In this document: positions 1-14,300 of the stretch, one piece after another
Position numbering within the stretch: the stretch's first letter is position 1
How the letters are laid out: each line of letters begins with the position of its first letter
From: Oxyruncus cristatus
Lineage: Eukaryota > Chordata > Aves > Passeriformes > Cotingidae
Length of the DNA stretch: 64,000 bases
Assembly: GCA_013399855.1 (NCBI GenBank)
Contig: VXAY01005262.1
Span: forward strand, 456,175 to 520,174
Direction of reading: 5' to 3'
Program-made: the position numbers and the translations under genes
The notes under the pieces: generated by a model
Seen by the model: the letters and a program-made list of their open reading frames with translations, nothing else
The model's database searches: none
What the model was told of the DNA's origin: nothing

Positions 1-3000
1 AGATGTTCCTAAGAAAGCTTTGAATCATATAATGTAAACAAATGCACTTCATTTTTGTAAATAAGAGTAAAAGCATTATTATTATTAATATTATTATCAT
101 CATTATCATCAGCATCAATATCATCACCACTTTCTTTCTCCCTCAAATCTAGTAAGAAAGGTTTAGGGTGAAACATTTCAGAATCTCAGCCCTGTGACCT
201 GAAGAAATGGGACTACCATATTCAGAAGCTTCAGTGACAGTTTGCAGAAAACTGTAAGCATGGGAATAATATAGTTCAAGCATGGGAAAGTTCTTGATAC
301 AGTTTCAACGAGAGTCCACTGATCAGTATAAGCATGATTTAAAACTGCGTTTAATCCAAGTATGTGATGTGCCACTTCTGTAGCAGACAGCCTTTAATGA
401 TTTCATCTAATAAGAAAAACACTTGCTGTATAGCCAGGGAATCGTATGAATAACTGAGAAATTTCTCTGCTATGGTTTAATTTGTGAAAAAATTTAAATC
501 ACTGTGAAGCTGGTAGCCTCTATGTAAATAGTCTTTGTGTACAGCGAATTTTCAATTTCCCCATCTTAATTTGCAACCTTTTTACTTGTCTCATCAAAAT
601 GCACATTTTTTCATTAAAATTATTTAAGTAATGATGTAGGGATGATATTCTTCAGGGCCTTTTTATTTTCAGTTCTAGTCACCTGTGAAATATATACTCT
701 TTAATACTTGATTGAAGACCTGCCATTGATAAGATCATAATAAATATGAATTTTTATCAGAATACAAAAGGAAAATAAACGTATACTGTAAAAATTACTA
801 GACTCCTGGGATGAGTTAGACCTTGATTTATTCTACGTCCCTGAAGACTATAAGGCTATGACAAACCATTCCCACTCCCTATGCTCTGCCTTTATTTTAT
901 CTATTGCAGACTTCAGGGAAGATGGTTATACAGTTACAATATGCTCATTACAAAACAAGAAAGACAGATAAAATTCCAATAAATATTTACACAGAATTAT
1001 CCATAAACAAGTGAAAGTTTGAATAGTCAGACTTGTTATAAAAATTGTCCTTAAGTTAATCCACAAAACTGTCGATAATATTTTGGTTGGAAAGTACCAC
1101 TGCAGATATCACTCATGGCAAACAGGCTTTCTCCTAACACCTCTGATCTGGGGTGAAGATGAGTGAAATGACTGAGTCTAAGAACTTTCTCACCTGAAAA
1201 TATAAATCCAGCACAACTAGGGCTGTTGGCTATATTTTGTCATGATCCCCGATTGTTTTATTACTTTCTAGAAGCAAATGTTTTAAAAGGCAGGGAATTC
1301 AGTGCCTGTTATTGCTGACAGCTAGGGGTACCCTGGTTGGGTCAGAACTGGCAGCTGCTTGCCTGTCCTCCTCTCTGGAGGAGACCAGTATGTACCAGTG
1401 ACCATGGGCAGCACAGAGCCTCAGTTTGAGCAGCTCAGTCCCATGAAACACAGTGCTTCCAAGTGGGATCGAGAAGGAGCAATCTGTGCAGAAAGCAAGC
1501 TGGTGGTCAGGTACAGACTGCTTCACCAGCAGCATTTCCAGCAGACTGAGAAGAGCTCTCCTTCATCGAGGTTTCAGCAGCTCCATCAGACGATTACTTG
1601 AATGTGCAAAGGAACCTGGATTAATAGCACAAGATCTAAAGTGTGGGCTCATAGGGACAGTTATTCATTGCCTGAGACACCCCCTTATTTTACCTGTGTG
1701 GAAGGAACTTAAGAACAGGTCATTATTCACCCCAAAACTCACCCTTTTCTGAAGCACTTGCCCAGACTGTGAGGACAATGAGTGGTTTCAAAAGGCTTGA
1801 ATGTACTATGCTGTTTCAGGCAGACAGTATTTTTCTCTTTCTCTACGTAAAAAGAAATTTCGTGTGCTGTATAAGAAACTCTCCTCATGTTATTCTTCTT
1901 CTTTTATTCTCTGCTATGTTTTGTAATATTTTACTATCCAGTACAGGATAAGAACAACAGAAAGGCAGAAATGAAGGGAAATCACGCCAATTCTCACCCA
2001 ATAAGCTCTGGAGCAAAGTTAGCAACACTGAGCATATGACTTGAAAGCTGCTCTTTAATTCAATACAAGGTGACGGTTGTTAATCTGAAATATCTCACAG
2101 AAAGAAATATTACAACACTGAGAAACATGAGTCATGAGAATTTCCATGAGTCCTGTGTGCAGATCATACAGAATATATTTCCACAGAAATGGCAAAAAAC
2201 TAAGAGTTGTTGTTTTGGGCCTTTTTGTACAAATGAGTGATGCTTTTCTTTCCAAAATACATAACTGTAAGCAAGCATTTTGTTTTCAGTCTCCTTGCCC
2301 TCTTTATCAGAATTCTGCATCACAAACTGTCCAGAAAACATGTCCTAGCCTCAAATCAGTTTTTCCCACTTGTTTTTTTCAATAGAAATTGGTTCTTTTG
2401 GGACCATTTTACTCTCACTGAGCTACAACTCAATCAACAGACAATTCACTGAAGAGACTCAGTTCGAATTCTTGTTCCGTCTAGTCACACTCAATTGAAC
2501 GTAGATGTTAGTGATCATTAAAGGCCAAGGCCCTCTTCTGACAGTTTTGTGGAAAATGTCCAGAATCCACAGTGACTGAATTTTATATTCCCCTGAAATT
2601 AGAGGTGCTCACTGCATGGTGAGATGACCTTCTTCTGTTGCTCTGCCCTCAGTACAATTGCAGTTTGACATTCTCATACATACAGCAGAAATAGTCAGGA
2701 AAACCGAGACCTACAGACTTTGAGTTGAGTAATCCTATCAGGTGTATCTGTTTTCTCAGCTTTGTGGGAGCGTAAGAGACATAGTTGAAATGCATGGACC
2801 CACCAGGTCAGAGGCTGCAATCTCCAGAGTAGATGTAGGTAAATTTCATGAGTTCTCCTCTCAGTGAGTCTTCACAATGAGTTTTAAAGATGATCCAATC
2901 CAGGGTAAAAGTTATGTATGCTTGTATGCCTGGGACTTATTAATATAAATGTTTCCTTTGTGTCTTGATATATTCTCAAAAGGCCTCAACCGTTTCTCTC

Positions 3001-6000
3001 ATCCATAACTTTAAACCAGCTTTAGAATGCTTGCATCAATGCAAAGAAAAGTATTGCTCTGCATATATCAATGTAATTACATAAAGCTCCAAGATATTGT
3101 ACAATCTCATCTTTAAAACTAATATTAAAAAAGATAGGGCAGCTAAAACCTCATTAAAATGTAACAAAATATTCAGACACTGTCCTCTGATCTGACTTCA
3201 ACAAAAATAGTATTGATTGAATCACGGTACAACACGCAAAAGGTCCAAAGATAGTGGAAATACGGTAAAATAATTTCTGTAAAAGAATGACAGAAAATAT
3301 TGGAATTTGGATGTTTTTATGTTAACCTCAGAGAAGAAGCTAGGTATGCTTTAAACAAAAAACTAGAAGCAAAATGACAAAACAGTAAGTTCTGTTCTTC
3401 CTAGTGATTCCAACAAAAGTAGATCACAGATATTAAGAATAGAGAATATGCACTAGGTCATGTGTTCCATCTCCTTTCCAGGCCAAGACATTTTGACAAA
3501 CGTTCAAGTTATTTGGAAAAAAAAAAAACAACACGCATTTTTGTGGTTAATAGTTTAAATAGCTTTGAATTAAGAGCAGTATTGAAGCATAAGGTAATTA
3601 AGCTCATACTTTCATTATTCTATTGTTTGGCTGACAAATATTTTCTGCAAAGGCAGTTTGTTGAGAAAGCCGCACATCAGCTTACATTATGAACATTACT
3701 TTTGCAATGCAGGAAGCCTGTTTATTTATTTATAAGCGACAGCTTAGATTCTATCAGTTGCAGTACTGTCAGACAGCAACAATGAACTGACTCATAGATG
3801 TTGAGGCCAGAGGATGTCCTGGCAGAATATCCTGCCCACACAACCAATGGCCAAGATGGAAATCAGGTTAGATTCAACTCGTATGGTGTCAGATCACACT
3901 GTAAAACGCACCTTTTGGGTATAGACTTCTTCCAGCATCACTGCTCTTAAAACACACCTGTAGACACTCACAGTTTTCTTCCTTTTGGCATTACAAGGAT
4001 GGAGAAGAGTAAACATTTTGCTCTAGGTTCTTCTAATCTCTGAGGCTTTTACTGAGGGTTTTACCCTCAGGTACTGGTTACCAATGTTTAACATAACAGC
4101 CAAGACCAATAATAGGACTTATCCTAGTTTACAGTGAGATAATAAGATGCCAGTTCACAGTGCATTACACAGGAGAAAAGCATGCCTCCATGCTGCTTGC
4201 CCTGCTCCCTGTTTCCTGTTTACTGTTAAGGGAGGTAAAATCTCAACATCACAAACGACACACAAAATTGAAGTCATTAAAGTGTTCTGGGTATTTTCAG
4301 ACCGAGTACACAACCATTACGGCAGACAGCGTTTTTTCATACTTGTGGATACTGGGCAGATATTCTAGTTCATAAGAAATTGAACTAATAAGTGGGAACT
4401 TAAGGAAGTAAACAAGTAGGTTATTAAATCTGCTTACGACAGTAGCTAATAATCCTCATAAAGGTAATGCATCCAAATAGCGTCACTGCAACCGATTCTA
4501 ATTTGCTCTGCCATTTTTCCTATGTACACTTAATAACATTTACTAGGCAAAATAAAAACGTGTGAAGCCTTAAAATCACAGAATGAATGCCAATATGTCA
4601 GTTTTGTTGTAGGATTATAGGATATGCAAAAAGTATTCATTACCCTTCATATAATGTTCAAAGGGGGTAATCTGTATAGACTCAGCCTGCGGAATTATAC
4701 AGAATATGCCATCAGTATCTGTAGCTATTCTATTCACAGAACAGTGTAATTTTTCCACAGATTATTTATACAGTACAGAGAGAAAAATTTGAAGTGATTG
4801 AAGAGGCTGCCAAACACCATACTCTGCCTTCAGGATATAGATGATACCTTTAAAATGGGTGAAAGGCTAATTAATCTTGAACTGTTCATGGATGATATGT
4901 AAGATAATATGCCTTAGCCTGACAGCATTTTGGAAAGGCAGACAATTAAAAATGGAGCCACAATTTTCTTTGGAAGACAGCACACAGACAAAAATGAGAG
5001 TTTAATACACAGATGCATGAGAATGAATACCACTTGAAATACAACTTGAAACTCAATTTTCACTGCAAATATTATAGATAGCTATAGGGCAGACTGGTTG
5101 AGTCTGACAGAATCTACAGCTTCAGGCCCTTGAACAAGTATTTTACTGGGGGAAAATGCTGCTGTATGTGTTTTATTGTACTGCCACTTTCTAGCAATAA
5201 ATAATCTGCTCCTTTCTAACAGATGCAGCTTTCATAGCAAATCACTACTATATTCTTCAATTTTCTCCAAGAGAACCATCAAGGTATTTGCAGCCCGTAA
5301 TGGAACGACAGCCTTCTTTACTGTTTTATTTCGTACTTTTTCAACATATGTACACACCTACCATTATTGTTTTTAGTCCTTATCATATCTAAAATTAGGT
5401 GGTAAGCTTCCTAAAACAATGACTATATCAACAAAGCACTTGTGACCTTATTCTGAGTGAAAGAGAATTGAAAGACCTAATGTCAAAGTAGTCCAAACTT
5501 AGGAAAAGCAGCATCTAGCCATACAGCTCCAGCACGGAGCACAGTAAAAACTAAATTGTCCCACTTTCCATATGAATTTTGCAACTTGCACTGTACTTAA
5601 TGGCTTGATTTCTTCCTGTACCTGACCTAAGAGGTTTCAAGTGATTGACAATAATCAAGCTCTTTTGTTCTACATATGTACCAGGCAACTTTTGGAGTTA
5701 TATGAGTAATAGATAGCAATGGGTGAGATTTTTGGGTCTTTTTATGCTTAGTGCTAGGCTATCCTCTTTAAGATGCTGAACTCTAAGAAATATATAGGAC
5801 ATAAATTAATGATATAAGCACCTGACTTTTTCTAATACCCCTGATGGACAGATATCACATCTGAGTATATCAAAACTTACCTGCATGAAATTTTGCTATA
5901 ACATCCTTCCTGGAATGTGGGACAGGGCAAGGCAGAGATGACCTGGTTTAATCAGCCAAGAATGCAGGCTTGTTTAATCTATGAATTCATCTCTTTCACA

Positions 6001-7555
6001 TATTTTTTTTGCCACATTCCTCTGGCTTGTACTATTTCATGTTGTACATGACACAACTTAAGGTGCAATCAAATGTGACGTTGTATTTTCTTTGACATTT
6101 AGAAGAAATATTTTCTCTTTTGCACATGATATCAAGAATGGTGCCTACCTCCTAGTTAACCCACTGGAAATTTGATTATTTGCAACTACCCAGATGGGTG
6201 ATTGCAGGTAGCAGATGTCGCCTGTGGCTCACACATCTTTAGGATGAGTATGTAAGGTAAGTCTTCACTCCTGTTCATGTTTCCAAAGGTACCTTTTTCA
6301 ATGGTTTGTTTAATTATGGCTTCATTTGAAATTTGAACACTTACTTGCACACTAGAAAAAGACGTACATTCAAAAGTCTTATTTTTTGTCTCAGATTTGT
6401 GTGTTTTGTTAGGGTTTGGGTTTTTTTCTTTTCAATCCAAACTCATACCACTATGACGTCAGGTCCACACCATCTCATTTTCAGATACTCAGCATGACAC
6501 CAGTAGTAAGGGCACCAGACAAAATTCATTTATCTATCATTCACAAATCTCCAGAGTTTCAGTACCATTTAGGTGAACAAACTTCTCATACAAATTATTT
6601 AACATCTCACTGTTTGAAGGATTGACCATGAAAGCAAACACCACACACTTTTCCAGGGAATTCACCACTTTTGCATTTCTCACTTTTACTATTTTTTGTA
6701 CCTATTTATCTAGATACTGGGATCTATGAGAGATGTTTTTACCACCAATATTTCTGGAACATAAAACCAGAATTAAGCAAGTGTTTCATTCTGGAAATGT
6801 CAGCTTAGGAAAAATTACAAACACAGCTGTGTTAACACCCGGTGATGCAAAGAGACAAGTAATGCAACATTGCTCTTTTTCTTTAAAAAGTCTCTATTTT
6901 TATTTTCTAACTTTTTCAGCCAAGTAGCTTATTCTAGTGATCATAAATAATTCTAACACTGAAATAAAGATATCAAGAGTGAACTTTTTTACAAATTAAG
7001 CCTATGTAAACCTCCCATTCTTGCATCCTGAGATAGTATTTCTCCAATATTATGAAGTTGTATTTGTATTTTCTTCACAGAACTTACTGTACAACACAGT
7101 AAACATATGCCTATGTTGTTACTTTTTAGTGAGTGCAAACAGATTTACTAACCTGTAGAATTAGAGAAGGATTCTTTTTGGAGCTCGGCCCTTGACTTGG
7201 TAGACAGCTTTGCAAGAGGTCAGTAAGTCACTGAACTGTTGAGAGTTTAATTACTCCTGGTAAAATACTTGGCAGTTTCTGAACAGAAAAGACTACATAA
7301 CATCCTAAGTGCTAGGGTTAATTCACCCTGGGATTGATATACAAATAGCACATTACCCCAAGTTTAATCAAGGTGACCAGGTTTCTGCTGTAATAGAACT
7401 GATACTTTATAAACTCAGAAGAAAGTCTGTGTCAGTGTTAAGACAACTGAATGTTGCTTTCTGCAAACTGAAATTTGGAAAAGGTAAGATAAATTTAAAA
7501 GTTGGTGTCTGGCAAGGAAAAAAGCAATTTTGTTATCAGAAAAAAAAACCTAAAA
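1..7555. other. Unique AT-rich non-coding DNA, no gene seen
   Basis: No open frame here exceeds about 106 codons and none resembles a protein family I know. The frames lie in both orientations and overlap one another, as expected by chance in AT-rich DNA. Apart from the microsatellite near the start, the stretch holds only short homopolymer runs and small hairpins, for example a 7-base-arm inverted repeat near 4053-4071 (CTGAGGG / CCCTCAG). No CpG island, tRNA-like cloverleaf or recognisable interspersed repeat was seen. It could be intergenic or intronic. Confidence 0.6.
77..127. repeat. Degenerate ATT/ATC trinucleotide microsatellite
   Basis: Consecutive ATT units pass into ATC/CATC units and end in ATCACCAC. 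The array is interrupted by several substitutions, so it is probably an old simple repeat with limited length polymorphism. Confidence 0.8.
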
Positions 7556-7612
7556 AGCTGAGAACTGGAAATTCCAGCGTGGATCATCAAGCCCAGTCTC
7601 CTGCCACAACAA
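7556..7612 (-). repeat. Probable old CR1 LINE 3' tail fragment
   Basis: The stretch around 'ctggaaattccagcgtgg' followed by 'atcatcaagcccagtctcct' follows the pattern of the antisense CR1 3' region (ctggaagggacc...atcatc.agtccagctcctgcc). It is short and divergent and lacks the octamer tail. The similarity is from memory of the family consensus. A chance resemblance is possible. Confidence 0.4.
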
Positions 7613-7914
7613 ACAACGTAGATAACTAATCGCTGTTGCTATGTAATCAAAGACAAGCAAATAGTTTTGGGAGCCTGCTTCTCCGCTGCTCCTTTCGAGG
7701 CTGTTCTAGAATATAGCTCCTGCAGTATTTATATTTTTTTAATTGGAATTACCATATGTGTTTACTCAGACCCATCACTGTTACTGTTGTTTAAAGTTTT
7801 CTTTGCCTTTTATCTTAAGAAGTAACTTTCTGTGTCAAACTTCTTACCCTACTGAAGGCATCAACAAGACTTCTAGGGAAAGCAATCCTACCCTCCCGCG
7901 GACTCAGGTTTTCT

Positions 7915-8370
7915 AGGTGTTGAGGAATACACCTGGTGCAGTCAGCTCAGTGTGCAGGCTGCAGATTGAGCTCTGGGTGGGAGCCCGAGACAAGAGGCTG
8001 TGAACTGACGACCTTTTGGGATAACAGAGGGTACAGAGACGGGTGATGTCAGCCAGGTGAATAGACACTGAGAGACACAGCAGGAGCCAGGAGCTGGGAA
8101 ATGCTGACCTTTTGGATAACACAGGAGATGAAGTCAGCTGACACCAGGGAGGTAGATGCATATGGAGAAGGGGACAAGAGCTGAAGACTCGGGGGGAAGA
8201 GTGAGACTTGTGTGTGGGTATAGACTGTGAGGGGATAAAAGCCCAAGGGTTCCTTTGTTGGGAGTCCTCTTGGAGGCACCAGCATGGGCTGTTTCTGTGA
8301 AGGGGCTTCGGTCCCAGCAGTTTCTGGCCTTGAGAGGGTGACTGTCAGACAGTCTCATGAACGGTCAGAT
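7915..8370 (+). repeat. GC-rich block with internal 96-base duplication; possible solo LTR
   Basis: This block is clearly richer in G and C than the DNA on either side. Two related units start near 8010 and 8106, both carrying 'gaccttttgg(g)ataacA' followed by a GTCAG-CC/TGACACC motif, so a segment of about 96 bases has been tandemly duplicated and has diverged. Further on, a TATA-like 'ggggataaaagccc' (near 8231-8244) is followed by 'gagtcctcttggaggcacc', an arrangement like the promoter and start of R in avian retroviral LTRs. The left edge may be the TGTTGAGG at 7918. I could not find a matching CA end or a target-site duplication. Alternatives are a non-LTR repeat or single-copy DNA. Confidence 0.35.
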
Positions 8371-11300
8371 GGAAAGTTAATCCTTATCATAAACTAAGGA
8401 GAGTTCTTTCAGTCATGCCCCATAAGGCATGTTCTCTGTTGTCCTGATCATCCCACATGTTCTTTGGTAAAACTTTCAGTTGAAAAGTTCACTTTTTAAA
8501 AATCCATAACCTGTACTTATTTTCAAGTACAAGCACATTTAAATAGCAAATGACTTAAAATCATATAAGACTGGATCAGGAGTAGTTGGTCTGTAGCTGT
8601 GGAGGGCTGTGGCTATAAAAATGTTAGGGGAGAGAGGCACCTGCAGTAAAGAAAGATGAGTCTAAAGTCACCAGGGTGTCATTTTGTGTTTTCTTATAAG
8701 ACCAAACATATAATCTGTTGTGCTTGTGAATTATGAGGAAGGGTTTTGTGTTTTTTTTTAACCAGATAATTCTTTAGTTATATGCATGAAAGTATGTTAA
8801 TGGTTTTGGAATATGATTGACCATTATTTCAACAAGACCTTTTACAACAGCACAAATACTTTCCCTATCTCTGAACTTACACATTCTAGGAAGGCTTTTG
8901 TCTTTTTCAAAGCAGTATCACATAATTATTCTATGCTTAACTGGGTCTCTGTCTTTATCACTCATTTTTAATTTACAGTAGGCTTCTTATTAGTAGTTCT
9001 TAAGTACCTGGCCTTGTACTGGAACATTTCATTCCATTTCTATTAATGCTGTTTTAAGGTCACCCTGATCTTCCTACGTATTATTCTCATCTTCCTGCGA
9101 ATTCTCAGTGTCTCTCAGCTTTGACTGATTGCCAGATTTTTCTATCTAGCCCATGACATTTCAGTACTACTTTAGTTTCACATTATTTAGGATGATGTGG
9201 ACTACTTAGAAACAGTGGGAAAGAACAGGTGGATGCAATATATGAAGCTGGTAAGAAACACTGATTTCACTGACCACCATGAAATTAGGTGCAACAAGAA
9301 ACAGCTGGAATGCCTCTGCTGTAGATAGGCTAGATTCACATCACTGCATTGTCAGCATTTAAATTAAATCTAATATTACTTCTTATACTATCCATGAATT
9401 TCAAATTAAGTAACTTTCAAGCATAATTCATCTCACTGAAGATCTAACCCACCATTAGAACACAACTTTCTAATTTAGAATCTTAATTAAAGTATGACAA
9501 CCAGGTGCCCAAACTTACATGGAATTATCTTGAACTTTCATGACTAGTTTCTAAATAATAGAAATCAACTTAATCCAAACTTCCCTCTTCATGGCAGGAT
9601 TTTAAACCACAAAAAATTAAAAAAAAATTAATATATTCATCGACACTTTGGAATTTCTTCTATGGATTATTCTATGGATTTATTTCTAATGGATTTGGTC
9701 CTCTTCATTTGAAAGTGAACACCCTGAAACCAATATTAAAATGTATGTGTGCATGACACTATGGCAAACAATAGACACAAATCCCATAGTGTATTGTGTA
9801 TACACAATACAAACGGAATTTATTTTGGTACTTTACATACTTTGATACTCTAAAATAAGAAAATTATTGTATTTATTTTGGCATTTATCAAAGTGCTTTA
9901 CATGCAAATGTCATCCCAGTCACAGATTAAGACTATTCTCTCTTGGATTGGATTAAGAAGTATTCCCTAAATCAGTGTTAATCAGTCCTATTTTATCTAC
10001 AAGAGCATATTTTCTCTGGTAAAAGGATTATTTATCACTTGTTCTGTTAGGGACATTTTTCACTGAAAATTTTGTGTGTTGCTTTGGGTCCAAATGCATG
10101 TGTGATATTTGTATAAACAAATGTGAGTGGGTGAACAGAATGGGCTTCTTGGCACTTTCTAAATAAATTGGCCTTTTAAGAAAACCCACAACTTGCATCA
10201 GTCAGTACAAATCCAAATGTGTTGAAGAGAAATTGCTGTGGATTTGGTCCCATGCACCTGCACAGGTCTCCCTGACTGCTGCTCTCAATTATTCAGTGGT
10301 AGAAAAGAGCATTTCATCTGAGGATCACAATCCTTTCTGTTTCTCTAGCAGATGCTGGAGTGAAATATCAGCCCTGTTTATACGTCATAATTTTCTGCTA
10401 TCACCGTGCTGCCACATTCTGGTTCTGAAGGGGATACTTGGACTGTAGTAAAGAATAAGATAGGCAAAAAATGGTACTTTTTGTTAAACCACCCAAACAA
10501 GTACCAACAGCTACAATGTGGGATATAACAACCCAAATTCTATTTCTGTTCTACATTAGTATCATAAGGCTTTTCATAAACTTCCTGAGACTGAGTAGTT
10601 ATTAAGGAAGGCAAAGTGATGTGAGGCTTAAGCACCTGAGAAGGAGCTCAGAGGATGCACTCTAAAAATTTGTAAGGATATGAGAAGGATATACAGAACC
10701 TCACAGTGATGAAAAACCAGGAGAGATCAGAAGCATGTGTTGCAAGACATGGAAAAAGAGCAGTGGGAGCTGGATATTCTTTGTATCAAAGGAGTCAGAG
10801 ACAGACTGGTGGAACCTTCAGGATGAGAAATACAGCATGGTAGCTTTTATATGCAACCACAGAAAGGAGAGATTTGACATTCTAAGAACCATTCTCCCCT
10901 CCTTCAGATATGCAGTCTAGAAGGTGGTAGGCACTTTCTATTGTGCCAGGCTCTCTGTTCCTCCATCTGAATTGTCATATACTGCTTCTTCAGTGCATCT
11001 GTTTTTTCATTACCAATCCAGCATTGTTCAATGCACGTACATTTCTGTGTTGTGAATCTCTCTGTGTAAATGAGATGAACAACATCCTTCAAGAAAAAGC
11101 TTAAAGGAGAATCTCATAGGCAATAGATTTGAATAAGAAATATAACATTCTCTTCTCATGAGAAAATGAAAGCAACCACTCTTCCCCAGAACACCCACAG
11201 AATCAGCTGAAACATTAATGAGCAAAAGGGAACACATACCAGTTCCTCTGCCTGCTTTATTGCTCTGCTTTTCCATGAATGGCAGAAGATATAAATATTA

Positions 11301-14300
11301 TTGTTAGCTTCAGGGCTTTCTTCAAAAATGCTTGTCTGTATCAACTCATATTGTGAAGAAGTGTCAGTAGCTGTGTTAAACCACTGCAGGCTGAAGCTGA
11401 AAAATGGCACAATAATTTTCCCAACCAGTGCATGCAAGATCAAAGCTGTTAAGAGGGGATGACAGGTGGCATAAACGTCCCAAGGCCCTGACTCACTAGA
11501 CACATAACAGCATCCACTATAACTCTAATAAAAATAGTCCCTGTAAAAACACCATAAAAACCATCAAGTAGCCTGTTATATCTTTGACCTTGGGGTCATT
11601 CCACCAAGAGATCATCTGGCAGCCCAGTGAGAAATGCGTAATTGTTTTTTATTCCCACACACTAGGCTTAAAGTGTCAGATATTAAAATATCAGAAAGAC
11701 ATTTAAAAAGACATATTGAAATTGATTGCAACAATAAAATCAATGCCAAAGTGCACTCTCTTTATGGATACCCATTTTCCAAGAAATTGAAGTTTTACAT
11801 TACTACGGTTTTGTTCTGTAATTTTGTTAATGTTCTAGTGTACAGGCTTGTAGCTCTTAATTAATTTTAGTTATAGTTAATAGTTAATGAAGACTTTAAT
11901 GCATAATCTATGTGATGACTAATAATACTTTGTATTAGACAGTATAATATGTCAAAGCTAGACTTCTAGTAAACCATAATAATACTTGTAATTTAAAAAT
12001 TTAAAGGACTATACTTAGTCTTTGAAGAAAGATATGAAATTAAAAGAAATACTACTTTTTTCCCCTATATTTTGTTATGTGGGTTTTTTCACCTTTTTTA
12101 AAAAAATATAATTGTAATCATATTTGAAAGAAACCTCTTTAATCTAACAGTTTTCATTCAATTTTAACTACTTGCAGCATTTTGAAATACATATCCAAGT
12201 AGATAGATCAGTGGTAGTTAGGTGTATACTTTGGAAAGAAATAGAATCATAGCAAACAATAGAAGAAAGGATGTCAAGTAGCAGCAATTCACAGACTAGA
12301 TTTAGGTGTTAGCTTTTTAGGTTGAAGGAAAACAACAGGTCTTTTCCAACTGAGTACATAAAATGTAGTGGTATTCACTGTGGTAATAACTGCTAAGGCC
12401 TTAGGAGGCACACAAAAAATGCAAAGTTCACGCAGGAAAAAGTAAGGCTAAAGCATTATTTATACGGATGTGCTTGGGCCCTTAACCTGTAAATAAATCA
12501 TACTGAGATTTTTTCATGTGAATGAAGCCTCAGCTTTATTCCTCCAGAGAAAGACATGAAAGCCTGCACTGCTTTGTGAAGCAGACCTGGTACAACAGTA
12601 GCTTGGAGGCGGAATAGAGTTCATTTGAATGTTATTTAACATTGGCTCTGCAGTGTTTAAAGTGTTCTTACATCAGCCTGTGAAGGGCTCCAAACTGCAG
12701 CCCAGCTAAGCTTTGAGGAACAGATATAAGCAGAGCTGCAGGGGAAAGGCCTATGCTTGGCAGGAAACAAGGGCACATGTTCCCAAAACAGGCTGTGAAA
12801 TCCTATTTTTCTTAAGAGGAAAGTAAACTGACCCCTGATTTAGTGGTCATTTTCAGACATACATAGTATATGATGAATGTTTACCTGTTGTTTCAGAAGT
12901 AGCACAGATTATTAACCATCCTAGCAATACTACACAATTTCAGGTACTACTTACTGAGTATGCCCAGCTGGGCACACCAATTTGGATGGAGTTATTTTGC
13001 ACCATGCTACAGCTCCAGTTTACCACTAGGTTTGTTTATGCCAATCAAGGGGACCCGGTTCCAAGTCACAGCAAAGAGCTCATGCCGGAGCTGCTGTGTC
13101 ACATGCTCAGCCCTGTGAGGGCAGAGGCACAGCCAGGGCAGAGCCCCTGGGTGGTGTCACGCAGCTGGCACACAGTGCCCTGCTCCATCTCTGCTCTCAG
13201 ATAAAAAGCTAAGTCTTGTGCAGTGCTGCTGGAGGATGCCTCATTGCTGTGTGAGCAAACCAGTGACTCCCAGTCTGCACAAATTGCGTAAGTTTCAATA
13301 GTGTGCTCAGCACACGTGCTCTTTACACTGTGGTTAAATAGAAAAAATGGTTACATTACTTAAAAACACAAGTGTTTTATAAACGCAAATACTCCAACTA
13401 TTCCACGTGATAATTTTGGATGGACACACATAACTTTATGACTCCTAAGTGAGAAAGGTAATGTTTGTATGAGGGGGAAAACCCCCAAACAACAAAAAAA
13501 TCCAGTTCCAAGATATTCCCCAACCTGATCATGTTTTGAAAATCCTAATGTTGACTGAATAAAGCAGTGAGCCTCAACTACTGCACATGCAGTAAACCGT
13601 CTCTAATCCTCAGCATCAGACAGCATTCAAGCTGAATTGACAAAATGCTTTCAGTGCCTTAACATGGATGTCTCTGTCTTGATTCAGTGACTGCTTCATA
13701 ATCTTAAACAGCAAATGAAAGGACAAGAAATTAAAAATCAAAGTCAAAAAGGGAGATATCACTCTGTCAATTTCAGTTTACAATCTTTTTTTTAATTGCC
13801 ATTTTTACCCACTGTTTTTCTAGCAAACAAACATGAGCATTTCTGTAGAAGAGACATTGCTCTTGTTTCTCCTTTCCTTTTACGGTTAAGCAATTATGAA
13901 GTTAAAAGAACAGACAGGGAGATGCAGCAAATCTTCTTTCCTTAAATGAACAATCATTAGGGATGTCAACATGATAGTTCACTTAAGGCAAGTAGCACTT
14001 GCCCCCAGAATAATTTACTGGTAAAAAGACTGTGAGTCACTGAGAAGCACAAAGTGCCTAGTATTTGAAGAAAAGCAAATCATAACTTTAAAAACAAATT
14101 AGGCATACCATGTGTTTTTCAAGTGTAAGGATTGCTACTGTAATTTCACTAAGTGCTGTGAGAACACGGACTCCCTGCTCCGTACAATATCTGCTGGTCA
14201 GGTTTCCAAAGAGCAGATGTAACTTCAGTATTTGATTTCTAAGAACTCTCTGTTTATCACAGAGATTACTATAATTTCCTCTCTTCTGAGATGTGATTAT

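Noticed and set aside
3462..3500. Sequence resembling an old CR1/L3 antisense tail
   Set aside because: The match is too short and too diverged to separate from chance.
11156..11503. 115-codon minus-strand frame with hydrophobic stretches
   Set aside because: Hydrophobic runs are common in translated T-rich DNA; no family motif seen.
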